Shown piece by piece: positions 34,445-44,608 of a stretch of DNA of 64,000 nt. Position 1 is the stretch's first letter. Every line of letters starts with the position of its first letter. The DNA is taken from contig SAUG01000066.1 of the NCBI GenBank assembly GCA_011316305.1, forward strand, positions 1-64,000. The letters are read 5' to 3'. Under the pieces are notes generated by a model. That model was given only the letters and a program-made list of their open reading frames with translations, made no database searches and was not told where the DNA came from. Source of the stretch: Rusavskia elegans. Its lineage: Eukaryota; Ascomycota; Lecanoromycetes; Teloschistales; Teloschistaceae. Both the position numbers and the translations under genes were made by a program.

Positions 34445-37400
34445 CTTGACAGAGGCAATCTGACTCGGTAAGGGAGATAGGTAACAATGTTGTCAGGTAG
34501 GGAAGCAAGACCAGATTACAGCAGGGATGCTGGACCGTCTTGGGGACGAGAAGGCCAGGCCGTCCTTATATTACCCCGGATTACGCGACAAGAGGATTAG
34601 GCCAGAGCGACTTATGCGCGTCAAGTCAGACGACACTTGATCGCAATCGCCAAGTATGCCAATGGCCTGGGCGCCGTCTGAATCGGTGTTTTGCAGGCAG
34701 GAAGGACACGATTGTTCTTCGTTCCTTCGAAGAGGGCCGTGACGATGCTTGAAATTGATTCGGGCGACAATAGCGGGCCAAGAGTACAACGCGCTAAGGG
34801 CGGCATGAAGATGGTGTCGTGGTCTAGGGTGGTAACGATTAACGAATAATGAGTGACCGGTGGTCAGAAGGTTGGGAAAGGCGGGAGATCATGCGGGTGC
34901 AAGAAGGGGTTCTCAGAGTCTTGTTTGATGTCCGGTGTCTTGGCGCCAAGAATGTGGGAGGATGTGGAGATAGCTGGAGATTGTTCCGCTGCAGTGGACC
35001 CGGTGGTAGGTTTTAGCTCCCGCCAAGACCACTACTGAGGTTGCCATGCGCTCTCTCCCTGCTCCTACTAGCCTCCTCGAGCAACGTGGCTCCTCCTCTC
35101 AAGTCCTCTCACACCGCTGGGCCCTACTCCACAAGTCGCATCCCTGGAATCCTGAGAAGAGGCTCTTCAGCCGCCCGAATCAGGGACGGGAAGAAGTCAA
35201 TCTCCCAAGCCGGGGATATAGTCGCCTTGCGATCCTGACCAACTCCCTTCCCTGACTGGCTCCAGCATCCAGAAGCTAAGGCATCCATCACACATGTGAG
35301 CAAAACACGGCATGAAACACATGGAGCATCGCCTCGACACCTCGTCTCGCCCGGGAGCTGATTCGTACGTTTCGACTCCTGCTGCTGTTCCAATCTCTTA
35401 CTCTGGTGTGGCATGGCTATGTCACCTCGATCCTTTTCGACCCTTACAACCGCATCTATCTCAGTCCAGTCTGCCGTCACACTGTCACTCACAAAGTCGC
35501 CTTGGATGGGCGCAAGTCGCTCCGTTTGCCAGCCCTGCGTCGACTGCAGCACCACGCTGACTATGCTGCAGTCAGAGGGTCATTCTGTTCGGAACATGCG
35601 ACTTCGACTAAGCAACCTCCTCGGGTTGGCTGAATGCAATGCAGGTGTATCGGGATGCAAGTCCCACCCGTCTGACTGCCTTGTCGTGGGGGTGGTACCA
35701 TCTCAAGTTGCGCTTCCAATTTGGGAACGGTCTTGCGATTTGTTCGTTGACCACCCTGACACTGGCCAGCTGCCTCTGCCGTACGGATACACAGCTGCTC
35801 GTCTTCTTCTAGATTTCGTAGCAACGATTGGGACGATCGGAGTGTGATCTCTCGCACGATTCACGGGTCGTGTCCTTACATACATCAGTACCCTTCGTGT
35901 CTTGACGGGAGGCTGAACATGTGCCCTCCGGTAGATGTCGATGCGATCAGCGACCACAAGAGAACATGCTTGTACGTCATCGAGAGCATCCAACATGCCC
36001 TTGCAGAATCAACAACACAATTCGACAGCCTCTCAGGCAAGTTTTCGAAAGTGAAACCCCCAGGAGGGTCGTCCTAGTTGCAAGCTGCCGAGGCTGCCTG
36101 ACACCTTCGGTTATTCCCATACGCGATACCCATCGACTGGAAGACGAACACCCGTGAATCAAAATAGTCGTAGCCCATCCATGGAGCTATTCGTCCATGA
36201 CGGATAGCCGTTTACCGATAAGAATGATCTTTATCCATGGACAGAAGAGATCATCGACGAACGACGGCATTCTGTCCGTAAATGACGTCTCCTTCGTGGA
36301 AATATAACAGCTGAGTCTTTACTATCCCTCTCTAATCAGTCTTTGCCCCGTTTCTCTGTTCCGCTTGCTCTATTTACCCTCTACTTCGACTTTTCATAAG
36401 AGTTTCAATTGGAAGTGCCTCTTTTTAAATCTAGCTCCCACCCATTGCTACTGTCTGCCTCCTCTATTCTCAGGAGCTATACCAAGGCCGCTAGCTTTCC
36501 CGATAACCCACTTGATGTCCGCCGCGGATTTATCCTCCGAAAGTCAGTGCGTGAACACTACGACAACAGTACGCAAGGAAGGGTCGCGACGGTAGAAGAA
36601 GCAAGAATCCAGGCGGTCCTCTCCTGCTTTAGGCAGCATTAGCCCCTCTTACTATCTATGGACGAGTAAGTCGAGGCACCTTCTATCAGGATTCTATTTA
36701 GAGCACGTCATGCAGGCGGATATCGGAAAGGAGAATAACGAAAAGTCACGTGATTGCCCTAGCCCTGGGTGCCAGGCAAGTAGTAAGAGTGCTCGTGTCA
36801 GGTCCTGGCTCGTCGTGTAAAAAATCAATCGCAATAATGTGCCACAGCAACCACCAAACAGGCTTCCAAGAACCAAGTCCTGTGCCAAGTTATAGATCTA
36901 CTCCTTATCGAGCATTAGTCTGTTAGAGTAGCAGCTACGTAGCAAGTTCTAAGCAATCGTTGTATCGCAATTCAATATCGGGATATCGACTGTTAATACT
37001 TCTTATTGCGACTGATTCTCTACACCACGAGCCTGGCACCGTCATTGATGGATAAAGGTTCTCTACTCTACCCATGGACCACCGCAGCCTTAACCGTGGA
37101 CTCGTCCATGGGTTTGGTCCGTGGCTAACGGCAACCATCCTTGGATCAAGGTGAGTAAATAGTCTGTTCCATGAGTTGAACACCATGAAAATCGTCCACG
37201 GGTAGAAAGTTTCTCCATGTACGAGTCAAAACAATCTATTTCCCACCAGTGATCTCTAGCCGGCGCAACAAGGTTTTATATCTCGACTGCATTCAACCCC
37301 TGCCTTGTGGCCGTGCTGTCATTTCGCTCCAAGTTTGTCCTTTCGGAGTCACTTAGGGTTTAGGCAAGACCATATATGCTGGCAAGACACTGTGATATCA

Positions 37401-38648
37401 TCACTGCAATTATTTACTTGCTGCTCATGACGCAGAGAAGACATACGTGGCTCATCCCCCCCCTAGCATCGTGACACAAGAGCGTACGAGAGACGCAAGT
37501 CTATTTTAGCAAAGGGAACGTACTCTGCCCATTCTTCGGCCTGTAACATCATATCGTTACTCCTGCTACCATACCCATTACGTCCATCCATCCATATATC
37601 TCCCCCTCTACCCCTCCCCTATAACCCCTTCCCCCCCGCCCTCCTCCACCCTCCCCGCTCGCCCTCCTAACGACCCCCCAGTCCTTCAAGCAAACACTGC
37701 GTCCCACACCTCCCACACACCCTCCCTGGCAAAACCCACGTCTCGACACCCCGGCTTTTACACGTCGGGCAGCGGATGCCGGCTGTCTGTCGTCAGGGCA
37801 CGGAATATTAGTATTTTGTGGGTGGATGTAGTTGAGGGAGGAAAGGGAGGGAGGGAGGGAAGAGGGAGTAGAGGGGAGGGGAGAGAGGGAGTAAAGGGGA
37901 GGGGAGAGAGGGAGGGAGAGGAAGGGTTTAAAGGGAAGACTTTGAGGGATGCTTTGACGTACTGGCATTTCATTCAAAGGCCGGGTAGTGAATCCTCGGA
38001 GGACGTGGAGAGGGGTGTTGATACAATGATCGTTGGACGGGAGTTTGACAATGCCGCGGGTAAGGCGAGTATGGTCATAGGGGGTGGAATGGTGCATCTT
38101 TACAGCTGTGTTATTTTAATGTTGTGGTCGATGGACGTGCACAGCGGTGGGAGGTTCGATTCGTTTAATAATGACATGGCTGTCTCATGCAAGGGGTGGG
38201 CATGAGGGCAGCGAATTGGCATTGCGGTCACTCGTCCCGAGTCGTATACGGGCTTCCTGCTCACCAAACAGTTCCGCCTCTTTTTATGCGTGTCAAATAT
38301 TTCCAAGGTTGGAAGTTGAGAGTGAAGATGGGAGATAAGAATGTACGAGATATTCACCACCACCACCACCAAAGAAAAGAATAGCTTATACCGCAAAACA
38401 ACTTCAAAGTCACACCTTGCCACTAACCACAAGCTCCATCCCCCAACATCCCCAAAAGTTCCCCCCTCCCCTCTCCCAAAAAGTCCTGAGAAAACCCATC
38501 CCTTCTCCTGCAGTACCATGCAATTGCCAGAATTGGTTGCTCCAATTACACGAGGTTTGTGTGAACTTCAAGATAATTGTAACCTATATTCCTCCCAACA
38601 ACTCGGCTAACGCGATTGCCACAAACCTCCAACATATCATACCAGATC
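34445..38648. other. 4.2-kb gene-poor stretch
   Basis: Begins with the promoter of the MFS gene. Many short overlapping ORFs on both strands have no domains. The region has repeated short motifs around CCATGG and CCGTGG (36170-36250 and 37060-37210), a pyrimidine-rich tract (37560-37700) and a purine tract (37834-37926). A 182-codon minus ORF (37549-38097) is low-complexity and probably not a gene. I see no tRNA or other RNA gene. Confidence 0.45.
37834..37926. repeat. G-rich purine tract with 22-bp near-tandem units
   Basis: Nearly uninterrupted G/A for over 90 bp with many GGG and GGGG runs. A unit containing AGGGGAGGGGAGAGAGGGAG repeats twice. It could form G-quadruplex or triplex structures; a C-rich pyrimidine tract lies 150-270 bp upstream on the same strand. 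Confidence 0.75.
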
Positions 38649-39413
38649 TCAGCGGTCAATAGAGTGTACGAATCCATCCACCGCAGAAGCATTGATATGA
38701 TTTTCGGCAGTAAAACGATTAGGGAATCGAGGATCGTGATTGATCTCCGAGTCTGTCGCCCAGAAAAAGACTCCCAGGCTTTTTGTTTGCCCTGTTCGAA
38801 AATGTGAGATCCAATTGGCTACTACCATATGCATGATGCAGAGCAGTGGACTGACTCACCGACAGGTTCCCATGCCAAACGGCCCCCTTGACCTTGGCCA
38901 ACGATGCAGTCGCGCTGTAGCCGTTGTGCGGTCGTGTAGATTTCTCCAAAGGTTGCGACTTCCGTATGAAGATGGCCAATCCTGAAGGTGCCGGGCAGTT
39001 CTGCGGACTTGAAGTTGTAGAGCATGACCAGCGCGAGTGTGCAAGATTCTGCGTACTCATCGATGTCAGTTTCTCCATCCAGCTGGGAAGGGTTTCAACA
39101 TCTACCCACTCGTCGTGTATCTCTTTGGTGTCTGTAGTCTGTTGCTACCTGGTGGTGCGGGATACAAACTTGAGTAAAAGTCGAATTTGGCCTGCGGATG
39201 GGGGCGGTAGTCCTGCAGAAACATATCCAGTACTGAAACGTAGCAGTCTTCCTTGAGGAAGTTCCTAGCAGTCCAGTCCGGTTTCGAATCGCAATCTGTC
39301 ACCCCGAGATTTTGTCCTAGTGTACCGGGGGTGGTCAAAGACTGTGAAGGTCGACATCTGGCAAACATGGTGAAGACACATCCAGCAACGATGGTAGAGA
39401 GGAAGAGTTTCAT
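38649..39413 (-). CDS. small secreted protein (211 aa, 3 exons), effector-like
   Basis: Exons: 39413-39110, 39048-38860, 38791-38649; introns of 61 and 68 nt; the total is 636 nt. The start is the Met of MKLFLSTIVAGCVF, which begins a signal peptide ending near residue 20. Later motifs include LKEDCYVSVLDMFL, RYTTKSCTLALVMLYN, EVATFGEIY and GVFFWATDSEIN. The pattern resembles a family of secreted hypothetical proteins in filamentous fungi that I know only by sequence, not function. The first donor is GTGGGT, chosen because it keeps frame and joins the conserved parts; the common GTAGCA donor 40 nt upstream also keeps frame, as an alternative. It is the 3'-most member of a run of four small minus-strand genes. 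Confidence 0.7.
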
Positions 39414-41269
39414 GCTCCTGTTCGCCAAATCTTCAACTTCGCCGAACCTGGATGGCTTGGATAGCCAGGTAGAAGGAGTATTCTTGGGAATAGAGAAAGA
39501 AGACGACGGTCGTGGACTTTATGAAATACGTCTTGCAGAGTGAACCGGACAGTAAGTGAAAGGAAGTAATACCCTTGATATATGCTGCTGGGCCTCTCAA
39601 TCAGAAGGCTAAAATATTATCTTTAGTTGAACGTTTCGAATTAGGCTTATCAGATCCACACGGTGTGCGCTGGAGAGAAACCCCCACGCGGGTAATCCGT
39701 AGCGAAAATGACTATCGTGGTACGTCAAGAAGCTGAGCGAGAAATTCCACTTAAACCTGATGGACTTATCTTGTGAGTCTGCCAAAGGTGGCGTCCTACT
39801 GACCATATCAGCAAGCCATGGAAGTCGCATATATATAGTTCATTGAAGAGGTGGTTGGCATAAGAGATTAAGAAGAGCGCGAGATCGCCTCTAAGCTTCC
39901 GCATCATGCATGTCTGACATCGCCGATGTTATACATGTTGGTCATAAAGCTGCTGATTTACGGACCGGCGAAAACGAAATACAAAGCTGGTGGAGCGGTA
40001 CCATCTGGAATTTGATGTAGGACTGGAGATTATTCGACGAAAAGTGGAAGCGATATGTCCGGTCCTCATCCAAAGAAACCGCGTGTACGCAAGAGGTGTA
40101 ACCGAGGTTTTGAACGCTGTATGGAAAGATAGAAAACGAATCATACGAGTAAGGACAAGACCATGACAATAGGTATGGGAGGTTGCACTGTGGAGATGTC
40201 GCTGCGGCTGGAGCTCCGAAGGCGTTGCTTGCTGGTTCCGGATGCCAGCGCAACATAAGGGTTACCGATTGCAGGGTATGGCAGTCTCCAACATGCCAAT
40301 ACGACGAGGTACTCCAAGAATGTGGATTTTCAACCCACACTGACTACAAGAGATAGAAGCCATGTGAGGGATGGGTGGATCTGATGACATGGGACCCAAC
40401 GCACTTATCGTCCAGTCATTGGGCGCTCATGCCAGTCTGCTCCTCCGTCAGCCATCCTCCGAGTTTCATGTGTGTGTCTTGTATTGATAACCAGGTTGAC
40501 GGAGACCCGTAGCCGCACCGAATGGGTCGCTTGTTCGGAGCGCTCGTCGCATACCCGCACTGATCAGCTTGCACTACCGTTCAGGTAGTCAAAGGTAGGT
40601 ACGTCGCCAAAGGTCCAAAGGCATCAAAGATAGAGAATCCTCCGGTAGTGCTTATGGTCCATCAGGTCGGACCGTGGATGTTCTGCTGATTCGGCCGCCC
40701 CGGTCCAAATTATCCGTTGGGACCTTAACCATGTGGTGAAAAGGGGAGCTATCTGGGAGAGCTTGAGATATGACTTGGTATTGCCGGTGACCTTGGACGC
40801 ATGGGATGGTATGATAGCCAAAACGTCTTGCGGATGGTTTCTCCTTGATCTCAAGATATCGATGTGCTGTATTTGATTTGACTGAACTGGCAGTTTCGTA
40901 TCAGTACACTCCGGGGAAGTAATTGCCATTTCGCGATTGAATTGAACAGTATCACGCCTCTGCTGGAATGCAGACTCGACCTATTGTTGTAATGTGAATG
41001 AAGAGACTCTTCGCAGACCGAGAGACGTTCGGGTGCCAACTAGTAAGTAAGTGTTTTATGCCAAAAGAAGCTAGCTGAAGAAGGTCCAGATCACTCCCGT
41101 CCTTTTGGTTGAAAAGATCGATAGAGCTTGTGCGACAGGGGCACCTCAGGATCATAGCAAAGTGTAATAGTGCCCCGACTCTACTGTCGACGACGCACCA
41201 GACACGGTTCTTCGTACAAGACACCAGGGATCATAATTCTAAAGTAGTCGTTATCACCGATATACATCG
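39414..41269. other. intergenic within the small-secreted-protein run
   Basis: 1.9 kb with no resolved gene. A 132-codon minus ORF at 39942-40340 overlaps another frame of similar length, and neither looks coding. Confidence 0.4.
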
Positions 41270-41951
41270 TCAAGCCTCAGCAACAACCTCCGCCCTAGGC
41301 GGTGCCGCCACCTCCAAAACCCCCTGTCCCCTCGTATGTTCCACAAACCTGGCATCATACAGCTCCATATCACATTTCCAAAACCCATACTGCTGACCAA
41401 AAAGCCTTAATCCGTTGAGGAACGACAACAGCTGCCTATGGTTCATGCCGTCCGACCCCATGTCGTTCCTGATGACAATATGCGCCGACTGGAAAGTCCA
41501 GCCCCGGATCTTGCCGATGAAGTCGTCGTAGCCTCGGTTCTTGAGCTCCATTTCAAGGTCGGCTTCGGCTTTGTCGAGGGCGGAGATGACGTCGTCAAAG
41601 TTAGGGAGCTCGTCACCCCATTTAGAGAAGATGATCGTTTGGCTGGTGCGGGGGATTCGGTAGGGAAATGGGTCGATGTATTTGGGGCCGGCGCCAATTC
41701 TGGAGCCGGTGACCGGGATATCGTTAGCAGGGGTGTGGATTTGGGTTGGGGGTCGATGTGTTTTACCCTGGATCCAGCCGAAAGGCTCCGGGCTCCAGAT
41801 CAGTCGTATCATCGGCTTTGCTATCGAGCGAACCGGCATTGCTCTCTACACTGTAGGGATTGATGCTAGGGAGAATTGCGGCGAAATTAAGGGAGAAAAG
41901 GCATGTTAGGGTGAGTAGCGGGAGAGAACGAGACAACGATAATAACTGCAT
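41270..41951 (-). CDS. small secreted protein (204 aa, 2 exons), effector-like
   Basis: Exons 41951-41767 and 41699-41270, joined by a 67-nt intron with donor GTAAAA, a GCTAACG branch site and acceptor CTCCAG; the total is 615 nt. The N-terminus (LLSLSRSLPLLTLTCLFSLNFA) is a signal peptide. The mature part contains DPFPYRIPRTSQTIIF, a helical ALDKAEADLEMELK and QYGFWKCDMELYD. No catalytic motif or Cys-rich pattern is seen. The layout P-Y-x-P, beta strand, then ALDKA-like helix recurs in the gene at 43779-44297 (PYHVP, ALHFLD, LLDKARDDI), so the two may be diverged paralogs. Function unknown. Confidence 0.75.
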
Positions 41952-42494
41952 AGTCGGTTCGGAAAGAGATGTACGCTTACATTCAGGAAAGTATAATATT
42001 GAAAAGAGAATGTCAATGGAATAGGAAACGTGGACGACAGCAAATCAAAGCGCAACAAAGCCGGAGAACTTGCCATCGGCATGAGACAACCTTACCAGCA
42101 TTCTGCAAGGTATATATCTCACTGGAGGTTTCGAAATTGAGAGCCTGGTAATCCATTCCGTGCGTGAAGACACCAAAGCGGGTATATGCAGCGCATACGG
42201 CGGTTCGACGCCTCGCCCATACAGCAGCATCCCAAAATAGTATTGCTCGTGCACATCGCAAATGCGGCTGCGCTCGCACAGTGTATCAGGGGCCTGGGGC
42301 GTCGGCATTCTTTTTTAAGACCGAGAGCCTCAGACCGTGATCAGCAAGAGCTGAACATTCCGAGCTTCCGTTTCAGATGGCCTAAACTTGATCATGACAA
42401 CGGCAGCTTGGGCGATGCTCTACCAATTACATCATGCTATCATATCGAATGATGGACACAAGGACATATCAGCTAGACCACGGTCCCGAGAGAT

Positions 42495-43210
42495 TCATGG
42501 GACTACCGTTTGATATTTATGCGTCCCGGAATTGCTGGTGCTTAGAGAGGTCTGCTTTTGTTCGTTCCTCTGAAATTTAATATCGGCACACTCGTTCCTC
42601 GCAATCGACATCCGGCTAGGACAGATAGTTGAAGGTATCGAGACCGCATTCCGGTGTGCTCCCCAGCGGTTTCGAGCTTCCTGCAAGCGACCAGATGTTG
42701 CATTGTTGTAAAGAAAGCCTTCCGGCCACTCTGGATTCTTCCAATCATACATTACCTGAAAGTGAGACATCTCGCCTGATGCCCGCAAATAAAAAGGCGG
42801 GATCCATCCTTGAGCAAAGCCCTCTCTTCGCGATACTTCTTTCCGGAGTCTCACAACAAAGAGTGCTGGTGGCACTAGATGGTATTGAGGAGCAAGGTCC
42901 GGGTCTGTACTCACACCGACATCGTTCCAGTCTGCTTGTGTGAAGACATAGCCCCACCAAGTGGCCTGAAAATGGATCCGTCCAATCAATGTCTAAACTT
43001 GAGGTCACTGTCGACGGTGGATCGTGAGAATCCCAACGGTCCGTGGAACTCAGGCTGGTCGTAGATAGTCACCACCAGTTGCGGGTCATCGAACCGTGCT
43101 TGGGAGCCATTGTAGATACCATGCCGGACGGTCTTTACCGTTGATTGCGCCAAAAGAGAAGTTGAAAATGCGTTTAGCAGGTCCGGGACGCAATGATCCA
43201 CTATGACCAT
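42495..43210 (-). CDS. hypothetical protein (221 aa, 2 exons)
   Basis: Proposed exons are 43210-43016 and 42965-42495, with a 50-nt intron that has a weak donor (GTCGAC) and acceptor TTTTCAG; the total is 666 nt. Reading is coherent on both sides: VVTIYDQPEFHGPLGF before the join and TWWGYVFTQADWNDVG after it. There is no signal peptide at the first Met, unlike its neighbours, so the true start may lie further upstream or the gene may be truncated. Domains are not recognised. It lies between two secreted-protein genes on the same strand. Confidence 0.45.
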
Positions 43211-43368
43211 TTTTATCGAAACGATAGATGCACAGTTGTGTGAAAATAATTAATGAGCTCAACCAGCCCTAGGAGGGACTTTGATTCTCATGCTCGAGTT
43301 GCGCTTGTACAAGGCGGGTCTCGTCACCTGTACATGCATGGTAGGTCGAGTATGCACTCGATATTCCT

Positions 43369-43575
43369 TCAATCCTGCAATTGCTTCTGCAAGCGATCGT
43401 ACTGTTTTAACGCGGTTAAGACACTAAGTCCTGAGACTGTGCGATGTCTAATATGCTCATCCTCTCTCTGTGCCCAGAACATCGACTTTGTTGGGTCGTG
43501 GTTGATCACCGTCAGGATAGGAGGAAAGTATTTGTCTTGATTAGATGGCCCTCCAAACAAAAGTCTTAAGTTTCA
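43369..43575 (-). other. orphan coding-like exon or gene remnant
   Basis: The minus frame is open from about 43575 to TGA at 43369-43371 with protein-like composition (FGGPSNQDKYFPPILTVINH, then MFWAQREDEHIRHRT and ALKQYDRLQKQLQD). It has no ATG of its own. It may be a last exon whose upstream exons I cannot find, or a remnant of a duplicated secreted-protein gene. Confidence 0.35.
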
Positions 43576-43778
43576 TAATTAGCGGTTTTGTCATTGCTGT
43601 AAGGAGTGGGCAAAGCCGAGCTCCTACGTGCTGTGGGATACGTAGAGGAGAGACTCGCTGCCGTCCCAGGCGATACACGTGTTTAGGTAGCTCGTTTCCT
43701 TGATGCGAGACAATCTAAGACCCGGCCACGGATAGATGCATATCCTTTTCAATGACGGTGGTGAAATTTCCCCGAAGC

Positions 43779-44297
43779 TCATGCATCATCGAGCCAGACA
43801 CTCTGTAGTATGGCGGCGTCCCCTGTTTCGACCCATCGTCCAACTGTTGCCAAGTACTGCACCGTTGCAAGCCGGCACCTGCTTTCATCGATCCTTCTTT
43901 TATCATTGAGTCCTCGAATTACCGAGAGAACTTCACTGTACATCATTATGCGATTCGGAAATCTGGACTCGTACACGAAAGCATATCCATTGGATTTGAC
44001 CAAGTGCGTCCCAGGCGGTATTTTCCTGTCTCCATGATGTTCCAACCGAGCGATTATATCATCTCTTGCCTTATCGAGGAGAAGAGTCATTTCACTTTGG
44101 GGCAATGAAGATCCCGCCGAACGGTCGAGAAAATGGAGAGCGATTGGGCTGGAGGGAACATGGTACGGGTTTGGTAGGCGGTCGAAAACCAGTCGCCGTG
44201 GAGTCCCCAAGTTGGAAGCTGCAAGACTGCGATTGAGAGCAAAAGAGTTGACATTCGTGACAATGAGTAGGGTGATTAGGAGGCGTGGTAGTATCAT
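43779..44297 (-). CDS. small secreted protein (172 aa), effector-like
   Basis: Single exon, ATG 44295-44297 to TGA. A signal peptide is clear (ILPRLLITLLIVTNVNSFA). The mature part has PNPYHVPSSPIALHFLD, LLDKARDDIIARLEH and GYAFVYESRFPNRIMMYSE. In its last 30 codons a second frame is also open and reads GTPPYYRVSGSMMHELRGNF to a stop near 43715; a 40-nt intron (GTGCAG to AAACAG) would join it, but that is unusually short and has no branch motif. The single-exon form is taken as default. It may be a diverged paralog of the gene at 41270-41951. Confidence 0.65.
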   Translation of the reverse strand: MILPRLLITLLIVTNVNSFALNRSLAASNLGTPRRLVFDRLPNPYHVPSSPIALHFLDRSAGSSLPQSEMTLLLDKARDDIIARLEHHGDRKIPPGTHLVKSNGYAFVYESRFPNRIMMYSEVLSVIRGLNDKRRIDESRCRLATVQYLATVGRWVETGDAAILQSVWLDDA

Positions 44298-44608
44298 CTT
44301 GAGTCGTCGTTGTCAGTCGTACGAGAGGCATGTTCTGAGACCATTATTGGAAGATATCTAAGGTACGGCCAGCACTCGGGTGTCGCCTCTTGCACCAAGT
44401 TCATTGGCATTGAGCTGGAGTATGATCTAGCTAAAAGCGCGCCATTGACGGCAGACCTCATGAACTCATCGCCGCGTACGACGATCTTGCAGACCAAGGA
44501 TTGTGGATGAGAGTTGTCAATTGCGCCTCGCTCTCATCTTCTCAATAGCTGCAGCTCTTTGGTTAACCATATCTGTTCTCCCGGAACGTATATGATGCTG
44601 GGCAGGAA
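44298..44608. other. intergenic, promoter of the secreted-protein gene
   Basis: About 310 bp. No gene is seen; the only ORFs are shadows. Confidence 0.5.

Noticed and set aside
37549..38097. 182-codon minus-strand ORF
   Set aside because: Composed of low-complexity Leu/Pro/Ser and Gly/Arg runs produced by the C-rich and G-rich tracts; no domain or splice support.
38140..38180. GGTTCGATTC resembling a tRNA B box
   Set aside because: No matching A box at the right distance and no acceptor stem pairing.
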